Positions 52,885 to 62,478 of a stretch of 64,000 nt of DNA are shown piece after piece. Within the stretch, counting starts at the first letter, position 1, and each line of letters opens with the position of its first letter. A program made the translations under genes and the position numbers. The stretch comes from an uncultured Polaribacter sp. (GTDB taxonomy: Bacteria > Bacteroidota > Bacteroidia > Flavobacteriales > Flavobacteriaceae): assembly GCA_943788865.1 (NCBI GenBank), contig CALSRX010000004.1:558001-622000 (forward strand), written 5' to 3'. Below the pieces are notes generated by a model. The model searched no databases. It was not told where the DNA came from and saw only the letters and a list, made by a program, of their open reading frames with translations.

Positions 52885-53406
52885 CTAATTCGTTTTTTTC
52901 TTATAGGTACCTCTAAAAACTTCTTTTACAACGTTGTTGTTTTTGTCTTTTAACTCCCATAATTGTTGAACAGTTCCATCTAAATGATCTGTCCAGGTAA
53001 TTTGATTATAAAAAGCACCCTTTTTACCGGTTACCAAAGCACTTTTTAAAATCATTTTATTATTTATTTTCTTCCCTTTTAGTTCTAAGGAACCTTCAGT
53101 ATTATCAATCCAAAGTTGATTCCAGCTTTTATCTTGAGCATTGTAGTAATTATAACTAGTTCCAAGACTTGGTCCAGGGGTGCTAGCCCAGTTTTCTTGA
53201 ATTGCGAAAGCATTTGGCATTTTTACAACTCTATTGGTTCCAATTAATTTATTTTTCACATCAAATACTTCCCAATTTCCGAGCCAAAAATCAAATTGTT
53301 TGTATTCTTTAGAAGAACAAGGTGCCTGTTTTGAGTTTTGTGAATGTATATTTAAAGATGAAATAAGAATACTTGCAGTAAATAATAATGCGCCAATTTT
53401 ATTCAT
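52885..53406 (-). CDS. DUF1579-like exported protein
   Basis: 173 residues. Signal peptide about 1-22 (ends IHSQ). The FDFWLGNWEVFD block at about 37-48 is characteristic of DUF1579 and related lipocalin-like beta-barrels; the rest alternates strands (GTNRVVKM, SWNQLWIDNTEG, TYKKK). Ligand and function unknown. It is divergent from surE with about 130 bases between. Confidence 0.7.
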   Translation of the reverse strand: MNKIGALLFTASILISSLNIHSQNSKQAPCSSKEYKQFDFWLGNWEVFDVKNKLIGTNRVVKMPNAFAIQENWASTPGPSLGTSYNYYNAQDKSWNQLWIDNTEGSLELKGKKINNKMILKSALVTGKKGAFYNQITWTDHLDGTVQQLWELKDKNNNVVKEVFRGTYKKKTN

Positions 53407-53507
53407 TCTAGATGTAATTTAACGAGTACAATGTTACTTAAAAAACCAACGCTATTCTGTTTACAAAATGTTAAAAACGGATCCTGTAAAAGAAAGTAAA
53501 TTTATGG

Positions 53508-53515
53508 TACATTTG
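53508..53515 (+). promoter_or_regulatory. -7 promoter element of surE
   Basis: TACATTTG, exact TAnnTTTG match 21 bases before the ATG at 53536. Confidence 0.55.
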
Positions 53516-53535
53516 TTACTATTAAAAATATAGAT

Positions 53536-54306
53536 ATGAAAAAAAGACCTTTAATTTTAGTTACAAATGATGATGGAATAACAGCTCCTGGAATTCGAAC
53601 TTTAATAGAAGTGATGAATGAAATTGGAGATGTTTTTGTAGTTGCACCCGATAGTCCGCAAAGCGGAATGGGGCATGCAATTACAGTAGATAGCGTTTTG
53701 CATTGTAATTCTATTACAGTAGATGAGGGACCGCAAATTGAATACAGTTGTTCTGGAACACCAGCAGATTGCGTAAAAATGGCAGTAAATAATATTCTAA
53801 ATAGAAAGCCAGATTTATGTGTTTCTGGAATTAATCACGGATCAAATTCATCGATTAATGTTATTTACTCAGGCACTATGAGTGCTGCTGTAGAGGCAGG
53901 AATTGAAGGTGTTCCTGCAATAGGTTTTTCATTGTTAGATTTTAATTGGCATGCAGATTTTAAAGCTTCAAAAAAATATGTAAAAGAGATTGCGTTAAGT
54001 GTTTTAAAAAATGGACTTTCTGAAGGCACCGTTTTAAATGTGAATATTCCGAAATTACCAGAAAACGAAATTAAAGGAATTAAAATTTGCAGACAGGCTA
54101 ACGGAAACTGGCAAGAAAATTTTGACAAAAGAACGAGTCCAAATGGAAAAGAATATTATTGGTTATCGGGTGAGTTTGTTTGTAAAGATAAAGGAGAAGA
54201 TACAGACATTTGGGCATTAAATAATGGATATGTTTCTGTGGTGCCTGTTCAGTTTGACATGACTGCACATCACATGATACAAAAATTAAATTCATGGGAT
54301 TTATAA
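53536..54306 (+). CDS. surE: 5'/3'-nucleotidase SurE
   Basis: 256 residues, the family length. The metal-binding TNDDGITAPGI segment at about 9-19 (two Asp), the Ser loop APDSPQSGMGHAIT, SCSGTPADCVKM and the INHGSN Asn are all present. It dephosphorylates nucleoside monophosphates with a divalent metal. Its end overlaps the next small membrane-protein gene by 13 bases, and lpxB and comEC follow on the same strand. Confidence 0.95.
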   Translation: MKKRPLILVTNDDGITAPGIRTLIEVMNEIGDVFVVAPDSPQSGMGHAITVDSVLHCNSITVDEGPQIEYSCSGTPADCVKMAVNNILNRKPDLCVSGINHGSNSSINVIYSGTMSAAVEAGIEGVPAIGFSLLDFNWHADFKASKKYVKEIALSVLKNGLSEGTVLNVNIPKLPENEIKGIKICRQANGNWQENFDKRTSPNGKEYYWLSGEFVCKDKGEDTDIWALNNGYVSVVPVQFDMTAHHMIQKLNSWDL

Positions 54307-54581
54307 AAAAAGAATTTCTAATTGGAGTTTTAGTGTCTGTATTTGCAGCACTCTCAGCTCTTTTTATCTATATCGAATTTTTCTCAATATTTAATTTTCA
54401 AGAAACGCTAAATGCAATAAATGAAAAAGACTTAATTGGTAAAATAGTAACCTTGGCAGCTGTTCCAAATTTATTCGTATTCTTTATCTACATAAAAAAG
54501 AAACAAGATTATAGAGCAAGAGGTGTTTTATTTACAACAATTTTGATTGCATTTACTACCTTTGTTATAAAGTTGTTTTAG
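54294..54581 (+). CDS. Small membrane protein between surE and lpxB
   Basis: 95 residues. Three hydrophobic segments (about 7-29, 50-66, 74-94) separated by a polar part and a KKKQDYRARG loop indicate a polytopic inner-membrane protein. No family recognised. Start at 54294 lies inside the surE end, which suggests translational coupling; lpxB starts 22 bases after the stop. Constant position beside lpxB would point to envelope biogenesis, but this cannot be shown from the window alone. Confidence 0.8.
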   Translation: MGFIKKEFLIGVLVSVFAALSALFIYIEFFSIFNFQETLNAINEKDLIGKIVTLAAVPNLFVFFIYIKKKQDYRARGVLFTTILIAFTTFVIKLF

Positions 54582-54602
54582 ACACAATTCTTAATAAATA
54601 GA

Positions 54603-55715
54603 ATGAAATACTACATTATTGCCGGAGAAGCATCAGGAGATTTACACGGTTCTAACTTAATAAAAGCATTGTTTACTCAAGATGAAAATGCAAATATTAG
54701 ATGTTGGGGTGGAGATTTAATGGAAAATGCTGGAGCAACGTTGGTAAAACATTATAAAGAATTGGCTTTTATGGGTTTTGTAGAAGTGCTTGCAAACATT
54801 CCTACCATATTTAAAAATATCGCCTTTTGTAAAAAAGATATTGAAGATTTTCAACCAGATGTAATTGTGTTTATTGATTATTCTGGTTTTAATCTACGAA
54901 TTGCAAAATGGGCAAAACAACAAGGGTTTAGAACTAATTACTATATTTCTCCACAAGTTTGGGCATCAAGATCTAGTAGAGTAGAAAAGATCAAGAGAGA
55001 TGTAGATATGATGAATGTAATTCTGCCTTTTGAAAAAGAGTTTTATGCTAAGCATAATTACGAGGTTAATTTTGTTGGTCATCCTTTAATTGATGCCATA
55101 GCAGATAGACAACAAGTAGATGTAACTACTTTTAGAAAAGAAAACAATTTAGGAAATAAAAAAATTATTGCCTTATTACCTGGAAGTAGAAAGCAAGAAA
55201 TTATAAAAATGTTATCTGTAATGCTTTCTGTAGTTGATGATTTTAAAGACTATCAATTTGTAATTGCCGGTGCTCCGAGTCAAGATTTTTCTTTTTATCA
55301 GCAGTTCATAAAAACGGATAATGTGCAGTTTATCAACAATAAAACCTACGATTTATTAAGCGTTTCATTTGCGGCTTTGGTAACTTCTGGAACTGCAACT
55401 TTAGAAACAGCATTGTTTAAAGTGCCGCAAGTTGTGTGTTATAAAGGAAGTGCCATTACATATGCCATTGCCAAACGAATTATTACCTTAAAATTTATTT
55501 CGTTGGTTAATTTAATTATGGATAGAGAAGTGGTCACTGAATTAATTCAGAGCGATTTTAACACAAAAACACTAACCAAAGAATTGACTAAAATTTTAGA
55601 TGAATCTCATCGAGAAAAAGTATTTTTAGAGTATTACGAACTAGAGAAAATCTTGGGAGGAAAAGGAGCTTCGGCAGAATCAGCAAGATTAATTATAGAA
55701 GGAATAACAGAATAA
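54603..55715 (+). CDS. lpxB: Lipid-A-disaccharide synthase
   Basis: 370 residues, typical length. It joins UDP-2,3-diacylglucosamine and lipid X to form the lipid A disaccharide at the inner membrane. Family blocks are clear: the N-terminal AGEASGDLHGSNLI, the DVIVFIDYSGFN and YYISPQVWASR segments, LLPGSRKQEI at about 193-202, and TSGTATLETAL at about 261-271. It shows that the organism is Gram-negative with lipid A. It lies in the surE-small membrane protein-lpxB-comEC run. Confidence 0.96.
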   Translation: MKYYIIAGEASGDLHGSNLIKALFTQDENANIRCWGGDLMENAGATLVKHYKELAFMGFVEVLANIPTIFKNIAFCKKDIEDFQPDVIVFIDYSGFNLRIAKWAKQQGFRTNYYISPQVWASRSSRVEKIKRDVDMMNVILPFEKEFYAKHNYEVNFVGHPLIDAIADRQQVDVTTFRKENNLGNKKIIALLPGSRKQEIIKMLSVMLSVVDDFKDYQFVIAGAPSQDFSFYQQFIKTDNVQFINNKTYDLLSVSFAALVTSGTATLETALFKVPQVVCYKGSAITYAIAKRIITLKFISLVNLIMDREVVTELIQSDFNTKTLTKELTKILDESHREKVFLEYYELEKILGGKGASAESARLIIEGITE

Positions 55716-55743
55716 TTTATTTTTTTAGTAACTTTATCATGCT

Positions 55744-57771
55744 ATGAAGAAGTTGCTAAATTATTTACCAACTCATTTTACTGTATGCCTAATTGTAGGA
55801 ATTGTATTACAATTTCACTACACATTATGGTGCATTTCTTTTGCGCAATCTATTGTTGCTTTAAGTTTTTTGTTTTCATTGATTTTTGCTTTGAAGCTTT
55901 ATCATAAAAAACTTTTTTTTACCATTACATCTTGGTTTTTATTCGTTTTCATAGGAATGTTTATGGTGTTTTTGCAAAACGACTCAAACAAACAAAATTA
56001 CTATACGAAACAGTATTCTGCTGACTCATTAATCACTTTTAAAGTAGATAAGATTCTTAAAAGCAACATGTATTATGATACATATTTTGGAGTTGTTATT
56101 AAAGTCGGAAATCAATCAACAAGCGGGAGAATTTTAGTAAATGTTCAAAAAGATAGTGTGCAGTCAACGGCTACTATTGGTTCCGTTTTTTTGTTTAAAA
56201 CAGAACTGAATGAAGTTCAAAATCCTTTAAATCCCTATCAATTTAATTATAAAAAGTATCTCGAAAAACAAGGAGTTTACCATCAGGTTTTTCTAAGAAA
56301 CACGGCTTTCCTTGTCAAAGAACCCAAGGAGAATTCAATTTATACAATTGCAGAAAGTATCCGAAACAAAGTAGAAAATGCATTGATACAAAACGGATTT
56401 AAAGGAGAGGAACTCGCAGTTATAAAAGCATTGATTTTAGGACAAAGAAAAGAGGTTTCTAAAGAATTATTAGAAGAGTATGCCAATGCTGGTGCGATTC
56501 ATATTTTGGCTGTATCTGGCTTGCATGTCGGAATTATCTTATTGATTTTATCTTTTATTTTAAAACCATTAGAGCAGTATAAAAATGGTAAAATCATAAA
56601 AACAATTTTAGTTGTTTTATTGTTGTGGCTTTTCGCAATCATTGCCGGTTTATCAGCATCGGCTGTTAGAGCTGTAACAATGTTTACTGCTGTTGCAATC
56701 GGAATGACATTTAAAAGAAAAACTTTTGTACAGCACACATTAATCACATCTATGTTTGTGTTACTACTCTGTAAACCAATGTTTTTGTTTGATGTTGGTT
56801 TTCAATTGAGCTATTTAGCGGTTTTTAGTATTGTAACCATTCAACCTAAACTCTATAAATTATGGAGTCCAAATTGGTTTTTAACAAATAAGCTTTGGCA
56901 GTTGTTTACAGTTTCTATTGCTGCTCAATTAGGTATTTTACCCTTAAGTTTATTTTATTTCCATCAATTTCCAGGATTGTTTATGTTGTCTAACTTGGTC
57001 ATTATTCCTTTTATTGGAATTATATTAATGCTTGGAATTTTAGTGATACTTCTATCATTATTTCATCTTTTGCCAGTTTTTCTAGCTGATACCTATATGT
57101 TTGTAATTTCTTTAATGAACCAGTTTGTTAGTTGGATTTCTATTCAAGAATCCTTTTTAATAAAGGAGATATCGTTTTCTTTTTCACTGCTTTTAATTTC
57201 TTATGCTTGTCTTTTTTTTGGAATTCTTTCTTTTAAAAGAAAAACCTTTCAATCTATTCTAGCCTTTTTAATACTGCTTATTGTCTTTCAATCAACTATT
57301 TTATTTGAAAAACAACAGGTACAAACAACATCAGAGTTTATTATTTTCAATAGAAATAGGCAAACCATCATAGGTGAAAACAACCACGGGAATTTAAAAA
57401 TACACCACGATTTAGATTCGTTGAGCATTAAAAATTTAGGGCTGATTAAAGAGTATAAAGTTGGTAAAAATGTAAGAAAAGTCCAGTTTAAGAAGCAGCT
57501 TTTAAATACCTACCAATTTAAAAATAATACATTTATTTTAGTAGATAGTTTAGGTGTTTATCAGTTGGGAAATAAATTGAAACCAATTGTTGTGTTAAGG
57601 CAATCACCAAAAATAAATTTAGAACGATTGATTAACGTTTTGCAACCAAAACAAATTATTGCAGATGCTTCTAACTATAAAATTAGGGTTGTGAATTGGA
57701 AATTTATTTGTGATAAAAAGGGTGTTTCGTTTTATTATACAGGTGAAAAAGGGGCAATTCTATTTAAGTGA
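55744..57771 (+). CDS. comEC: ComEC/Rec2-type DNA-uptake membrane protein
   Basis: 675 residues. Several N-terminal helices and a DUF4131-type beta domain (about 90-190) are followed by the competence domain with ILAVSGLHVGIILLILSF (about 250-267), a row of membrane helices, and a short C-terminal soluble part. The metallo-beta-lactamase domain of ComEC from other phyla is absent, as is usual in Bacteroidetes. It would form the inner-membrane channel for single-stranded DNA during transformation. Its stop is two bases from the stop of the convergent thioredoxin-like gene. Confidence 0.9.
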   Translation: MKKLLNYLPTHFTVCLIVGIVLQFHYTLWCISFAQSIVALSFLFSLIFALKLYHKKLFFTITSWFLFVFIGMFMVFLQNDSNKQNYYTKQYSADSLITFKVDKILKSNMYYDTYFGVVIKVGNQSTSGRILVNVQKDSVQSTATIGSVFLFKTELNEVQNPLNPYQFNYKKYLEKQGVYHQVFLRNTAFLVKEPKENSIYTIAESIRNKVENALIQNGFKGEELAVIKALILGQRKEVSKELLEEYANAGAIHILAVSGLHVGIILLILSFILKPLEQYKNGKIIKTILVVLLLWLFAIIAGLSASAVRAVTMFTAVAIGMTFKRKTFVQHTLITSMFVLLLCKPMFLFDVGFQLSYLAVFSIVTIQPKLYKLWSPNWFLTNKLWQLFTVSIAAQLGILPLSLFYFHQFPGLFMLSNLVIIPFIGIILMLGILVILLSLFHLLPVFLADTYMFVISLMNQFVSWISIQESFLIKEISFSFSLLLISYACLFFGILSFKRKTFQSILAFLILLIVFQSTILFEKQQVQTTSEFIIFNRNRQTIIGENNHGNLKIHHDLDSLSIKNLGLIKEYKVGKNVRKVQFKKQLLNTYQFKNNTFILVDSLGVYQLGNKLKPIVVLRQSPKINLERLINVLQPKQIIADASNYKIRVVNWKFICDKKGVSFYYTGEKGAILFK

Positions 57772-57772
57772 T

Positions 57773-58294
57773 TTATAATTTGATATTGCTTTTGAAGTTT
57801 CTCACAAAATCTTCCCATTTTTCTTCTTTTTTCTTTTTTTCAATAAAAAAAGCTAAAACCATTTCCATTTTTTTTGCAGGTAAATAACCAGGAATTCGAT
57901 CTAATAATTGTTCTTCTTTGTTTAAAATGATGGTAGTTGGGTAACTTAACTTTCCGTTTAAAAGAGCGGCACTCAATTCGTGGTATTTTGTTCTACCTTG
58001 TTGCGAAAATTTAAAAGTATAGTCTTTATAAGTAATTGGTTTTTTCCCCTCTCCATTTAATTTTATAGCATGGTAATTATCATTCACATACTTCGCAATT
58101 ATTGGGTTTGTATACGTTTCGTTATACATTTTTTTACACCAGCCACACCAATCTGTATAAATTGAAATAAGTAAAGGTTTAGGGTTTGTTTTATTAGCTT
58201 CAATTGCTTTTTCAAAAGAAAGCCAATTAACTTTTTCTTGAGCGTTTGTGTTTAATGCAAAAGCAATAATTAATAAAGCAATAATTTTTTTCAT
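57773..58294 (-). CDS. Thioredoxin-fold protein, exported
   Basis: 173 residues. Signal peptide about 1-18 (ends LNTNA). The thioredoxin-like active site WCGWCKKM (CxxC, about 49-52) follows the STYTDW-like strand, and the cis-Pro strand is at about 116-120 (LSYPTTIIL). It probably reduces or isomerises disulfides in the periplasm, of the DsbD-gamma/DUF255-like kind. A -7-like element TAAATTTG lies on the minus strand at 58328-58335, within the foot of the upstream gene's terminator. Confidence 0.88.
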   Translation of the reverse strand: MKKIIALLIIAFALNTNAQEKVNWLSFEKAIEANKTNPKPLLISIYTDWCGWCKKMYNETYTNPIIAKYVNDNYHAIKLNGEGKKPITYKDYTFKFSQQGRTKYHELSAALLNGKLSYPTTIILNKEEQLLDRIPGYLPAKKMEMVLAFFIEKKKKEEKWEDFVRNFKSNIKL

Positions 58295-58334
58295 ATGCTA
58301 TCTGTCGAAATCTAATTCACAAAATTACAAATTT

Positions 58335-58365
58335 AAAAACCTCATAAGTTGTTTATGAGGTTTTT
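58335..58365 (-). terminator. Intrinsic terminator of the POT transporter gene
   Basis: 13-bp stem AAAAACCTCATAA/TTATGAGGTTTTT with a five-base loop, starting 11 bases after the transporter stop on the minus strand. Confidence 0.88.
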
Positions 58366-58375
58366 AAAGTGTTTT

Positions 58376-59911
58376 TTAATGTACGTTACCCATTAATTTT
58401 TTCATTAATGGAGAAAATATTAAGACTACCAACCCAGCTCCTAATGCATAAGTTGCAATCAAGGCAAATCCATCTGTATAAACTTCTAAGGTGTCTAATC
58501 CACCTACATTTGCATCTGTGCTTTCAATAGCAAGTTGTTTACCAATAAATCCAACTATTTGAAATGCATAAGCAGAAGATAAGAACCAAATTCCCATCAT
58601 AAAAGCTACAATTTTTTTCGGTGATAAATCAGTAATTTTTGATAGCCCTACAGGAGACATAAATAATTCTCCAATAGAAATGATAAAATACATGATTAGT
58701 AAATATGCAAATGGTACCATTCCGTTTTCATCTGCACTTCCTTTACTTAAAGATAAAATATAGAAACTTAGACCAGCTAAAACTAAACCTAAACCAAATT
58801 TATAAGGTGTTCTTGGGTTTAAATTCTTTTTAGATAGATATGCCCATAATAATGAAATAGGAATTGCTAAGATGATAATAAACATTGAGTTTAAAGAGTT
58901 GGTCTGAGCCGCTGTCATAATGCCTTCTAAAGAAACATTTCTAGATGCAAATAAGGTAATTACACTTCCAGATAATTCATGGAATCCCCAGAACATGGTC
59001 ATGAAAAATGTAATTAACACAGCCATAAATAATTTTTTACGCTCTTCTAATGTAGCTTTCATCATAATGTTTCCTAAGTACAATATAACTCCAACCCCAA
59101 TTAATTTAAAAATCAATCCTACAATTGTTTCATCTCCCAAAAATGATTCTCCTCCAGCAATAGCTTTGTAAGAAGATAAAACATAGGCAATTAATGGAAC
59201 ACATAATATAGAAACTATAGGAATAAATGTCTTTTGAGGGATTCCAAATGTTTTCTTCTCATAAATTTCTTTATTTGGAGGTAATCCTCTATCTCCAAAA
59301 ACATTTTTCTTAATTCCGCTCCAGAAGAAAATCAACCCAGTTAACATTCCAACTCCTGCCAATCCAAAACCATAATGATAACCATAAGTAACAGCTAGCC
59401 ATCCACACAATAATGGTGCAACCCATCCTCCAATATTAATTCCCATATAAAAAATGGTAAAACCAGAATCTTTTCTTACATCTCCATCTTTATATAAAGT
59501 ACCTACAAATGTTGAAATATTGGGTTTAAAAAACCCATTTCCTACAATGATAAATGACAAGGCTAAAAAGAATGCAATATCATTTTCAATAGCAAGTACA
59601 AAATGCCCGATAGCCATTAAAACACCACCTAAGAAAATAGAGCTACGAAGGCCTAATATTTTATCTGATATTTGCCCACCGATTACAGTAGAAGCATAAA
59701 CCATTGAACCATAAGAAGCATACACTACAGCTGTTGCTGTATCTCGTTCTACAAGTGCCTTAAAAATTTCTTGAACCATATAAAGCGTTAATAACGCTCT
59801 CATTCCATAGAAACTAAAACGTTCCCATAGTTCTGCAAAGAATAAATAAAATAATCCTTTTGGGTGCCCGAACAGTTGTTGTTCTTCTTGGTTTACAATT
59901 GAATCTGCCAT
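58376..59911 (-). CDS. Proton-dependent oligopeptide transporter (POT/PTR family)
   Basis: 511 residues with 12-14 hydrophobic helices. The POT signature ELWERFSFYGMRALL (ExxERFxYY type) is at about 27-41 in helix 1, and the FYMGINIGGWVAPLLCGWLA block follows in helix 5. It imports di- and tripeptides with protons across the inner membrane, and would also supply the cytosolic prolidase and dipeptidase of this window. It is transcribed alone, ended by a strong terminator. Confidence 0.93.
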   Translation of the reverse strand: MADSIVNQEEQQLFGHPKGLFYLFFAELWERFSFYGMRALLTLYMVQEIFKALVERDTATAVVYASYGSMVYASTVIGGQISDKILGLRSSIFLGGVLMAIGHFVLAIENDIAFFLALSFIIVGNGFFKPNISTFVGTLYKDGDVRKDSGFTIFYMGINIGGWVAPLLCGWLAVTYGYHYGFGLAGVGMLTGLIFFWSGIKKNVFGDRGLPPNKEIYEKKTFGIPQKTFIPIVSILCVPLIAYVLSSYKAIAGGESFLGDETIVGLIFKLIGVGVILYLGNIMMKATLEERKKLFMAVLITFFMTMFWGFHELSGSVITLFASRNVSLEGIMTAAQTNSLNSMFIIILAIPISLLWAYLSKKNLNPRTPYKFGLGLVLAGLSFYILSLSKGSADENGMVPFAYLLIMYFIISIGELFMSPVGLSKITDLSPKKIVAFMMGIWFLSSAYAFQIVGFIGKQLAIESTDANVGGLDTLEVYTDGFALIATYALGAGLVVLIFSPLMKKLMGNVH

Positions 59912-60051
59912 AATTATTTGTGTAATTTTAGTTGTTTTTTATTGTTGTTATTTCAGATTTTGAAATAAAGTTTTTAATAAAATCTTGCCAAGTTTACGGA
60001 AAAATCATCAAAAATCAAGTCAAAAAAATCAGAAATATCGAATATTAAGTT

Positions 60052-60078
60052 GATTTTCATTCCATTCATTTATCTTTG
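60052..60078 (+). promoter_or_regulatory. Complete promoter of HMG-CoA reductase
   Basis: -33 TTG at 60052-60054, 16-base spacer, and -7 TATCTTTG at 60071-60078. The G of this element is also the first base of a GTG that could be taken as the gene start; promoter position excludes that start. Confidence 0.65.
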
Positions 60079-60101
60079 TGGCTCTTAAAAAGAATGATTC
60101 A

Positions 60102-61373
60102 ATGTCGAAAATTATTTCAGGATTTTCTAAACTCACCAAGCAAGAAAAGATAGATTGGTTGTCTAAAAATTATTTTAGCTCTCAACCAGAAATTATTCAA
60201 ACGCTAAAGCAGTATTGGAATACTGATGAAAAATTGCAGCAATTACACGATGATTTTATTGAAAACACCATATCAAATTTTTACTTACCCTATGGTGTAG
60301 CACCCAACTTTGTAATTAACGGAAATCATTATGTGATTCCGATGGTGGTTGAAGAAAGTTCTGTGGTTGCAGCCGCTTCTTTAGTAGCTAAATTTTGGTC
60401 TACTCGTGGAGGTTTTAAGACTGAAGTAATTTCCACTACAAAAATAGGGCAAGTACATTTTATGTTTCAAGGAAATGCCGATGATTTAAAAGGGTATTTC
60501 AATCAACAAAAAGAAAATTTATTTAAAGCAACTGCTTCCATCACTAAAAATATGGAAAAACGAGGTGGAGGAATTCTAGATATCAAATTAGTTGATAAAA
60601 CTGATAAATTGGATAATTATTATCAACTGCTTGTAACGTTTGAAACCAAAGATTCTATGGGTGCAAACTTTATCAATTCTTGTTTAGAAGCCATTGCAAA
60701 AGCATTTAGAAAAGAGGGGATAGAAATTGTGATGAGCATTTTGTCTAATTACGTTCCTAATTGTTTGGTAAGAGCAGAAGTATCTTGTAAAATAGAAGAA
60801 CTAGGAGGTGAAAACCCACAACATTTTGCTGAAAAGTTTCAGCAAGCGGTTCAGATTGCAGAAATAGAACCTTATAGAGCGGTTACGCATAATAAGGGAA
60901 TTATGAACGGAATTGATGCTGTTGTGTTGGCAACTGGAAATGATTTTAGAGCTATTGAAGCTGGAGCACACGCATACGCCAGCAGAAATGGAAGTTATAG
61001 CAGTTTAACACATTGCGAAATTAAAAATGGGGTGTTTAGGTTTTGGATAGAGATTCCCTTGGCTATAGGAACTGTTGGCGGATTGACAGCATTGCATCCA
61101 ATGGCAAAATTATCGTTGGATATGTTGCAAAACCCGTCTGCACCAGAATTAATGCAAATTATAGCAACTGCAGGTTTGGCTCAAAATTTTGCTGCATTAA
61201 GAGCGTTGACAACAAGCGGAATTCAAGAAGGACATATGAAAATGCATTTGATGAATATTTTAAATCAGTTGCAAGCAAACAGAGAAGAAAAAGAATTGAT
61301 GGTAGCTTATTTTAAAGATAAAACCGTTTCTCACAGTGCTGTTGTAGAAAAATTTAATGAACTAAGAAAATAA
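60102..61373 (+). CDS. Hydroxymethylglutaryl-CoA reductase, class II type
   Basis: 423 residues from the ATG at 60102; an upstream GTG at 60078 falls on the promoter. The substrate-binding ENTISNFYLPYGVAPNF block (about 58-74), the NAD-binding part (SMGANFINS), the VLATGNDFRAIEAGAHAYA block with the catalytic Asp, and LAIGTVGGLTALHP are as in bacterial class II enzymes. In Bacteroidetes this enzyme makes mevalonate for isoprenoid synthesis. The GHMP kinase gene follows after 18 bases, which supports a mevalonate-pathway operon. Confidence 0.93.
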   Translation: MSKIISGFSKLTKQEKIDWLSKNYFSSQPEIIQTLKQYWNTDEKLQQLHDDFIENTISNFYLPYGVAPNFVINGNHYVIPMVVEESSVVAAASLVAKFWSTRGGFKTEVISTTKIGQVHFMFQGNADDLKGYFNQQKENLFKATASITKNMEKRGGGILDIKLVDKTDKLDNYYQLLVTFETKDSMGANFINSCLEAIAKAFRKEGIEIVMSILSNYVPNCLVRAEVSCKIEELGGENPQHFAEKFQQAVQIAEIEPYRAVTHNKGIMNGIDAVVLATGNDFRAIEAGAHAYASRNGSYSSLTHCEIKNGVFRFWIEIPLAIGTVGGLTALHPMAKLSLDMLQNPSAPELMQIIATAGLAQNFAALRALTTSGIQEGHMKMHLMNILNQLQANREEKELMVAYFKDKTVSHSAVVEKFNELRK

Positions 61374-61391
61374 ATTGGGAATGACAAAAAA

Positions 61392-62336
61392 ATGAAAAGG
61401 TTTTACTCAAACGGAAAATTATTACTAACTGGAGAATATGTTGTTCTAGACGGAGCTACATCGTTGGCTGTTCCTACAAAATTTGGACAAGATTTAACCA
61501 TTGAACCTATTCAAGAACCAGAATTAGTTTGGGGAAGTTTTACCAACACTGAAGAATGTTGGTTTGAGGCTATTTTTGATTTACCAAAATTGCGTTTAAA
61601 AAACGCAACCTTTAACTCTAGTAAAGAAGGAAATGCAGAATTTATTGCAGAAACCTTACAGAATATTTTAAATGCAGCAAGAAAATTAAATCCAGATTTT
61701 TTACAAACTGAATCAGGTTTTATTATAAAAACAAACCTAACTTTTCCTCAAAACTGGGGATTGGGAAGTTCATCTACACTTATTAATAATATTGCGTCTT
61801 GGGCAAAAGTTGATGCCTATAAATTATTATGGAATGCTTTTTCTGGAAGTGGCTATGACATTGCCTGTGCACAACATAATTTGCCAATTTTTTATCAATT
61901 AGAAAATCAACATCCTATTGTAAAGCAAGTGGATTTCAATCCTAATTTTAAAAATGAATTGTTTTTTGTGCACTTGAATAAGAAGCAGAATAGTAGAGAA
62001 GGCATTCAGAGGTATAAAGAATATCAATCAAAAAAAACCAACGATTCCGCTAGAGATGATATTAAAGAAATTTCAACCCTTTCAGAAGAATTTGTAAAAG
62101 CAACTTCATCAAAAGAATTGGAGAAAATTATTTTAGAACATGAAAAAATCATTGCTTCAATAATTCAATTACAACCAGTTAAAAAGGAATTATTTTCTGA
62201 TTATTTTGGAGCCGTAAAAAGCTTAGGTGCTTGGGGCGGAGATTTTGTCTTGGTAACAGGAAATGAAGATACACCCAGTTATTTTAAGCAAAAAGGGTTT
62301 GAAACTGTACTTTCGTATGAAGAAATGATTTTATAA
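61392..62336 (+). CDS. GYDIA-family GHMP kinase (mevalonate pathway)
   Basis: 314 residues. The N-terminal YSNGKLLLTGEYVVLDG strand-loop (about 5-21), the phosphate-binding WGLGSSSTLINNIASW (about 124-139) and the SGSGYDIACA motif (about 155-164), from which the family takes its name, are seen. GHMP kinases phosphorylate small alcohols or phosphates with ATP. Its position behind HMG-CoA reductase suggests a mevalonate or phosphomevalonate kinase role, or a related mevalonate-pathway step. The exact reaction of this family is not settled. Confidence 0.9.
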   Translation: MKRFYSNGKLLLTGEYVVLDGATSLAVPTKFGQDLTIEPIQEPELVWGSFTNTEECWFEAIFDLPKLRLKNATFNSSKEGNAEFIAETLQNILNAARKLNPDFLQTESGFIIKTNLTFPQNWGLGSSSTLINNIASWAKVDAYKLLWNAFSGSGYDIACAQHNLPIFYQLENQHPIVKQVDFNPNFKNELFFVHLNKKQNSREGIQRYKEYQSKKTNDSARDDIKEISTLSEEFVKATSSKELEKIILEHEKIIASIIQLQPVKKELFSDYFGAVKSLGAWGGDFVLVTGNEDTPSYFKQKGFETVLSYEEMIL

Positions 62337-62346
62337 TATATTGAAA

Positions 62347-62412
62347 AGGTCTCGACTGTGCTCGACCAAACAATCACTTTTTAAAATGTCTCCTCGAGCA
62401 TTATTGAGAAAA
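62347..62412. repeat. TCGAG-type palindromic repeat, diverged
   Basis: GGTCTCGACTGTGCTCGACC at the left and ATGTCTCCTCGAGCATTATTGAGA at the right; arms match the family at 45321-45400 in reverse orientation with several substitutions. Confidence 0.65.
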
Positions 62413-62478
62413 GAATATATTTCTTTTCGAAGATAGAAAGCCTAGCTTTTGAGAGGGAATCTAACAAAGATTAAAAAC

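Noticed and set aside
60078..60101. GTG start extending HMG-CoA reductase by 8 residues
   Set aside because: The GTG is the last base of a -7 promoter element, so it would not be transcribed.
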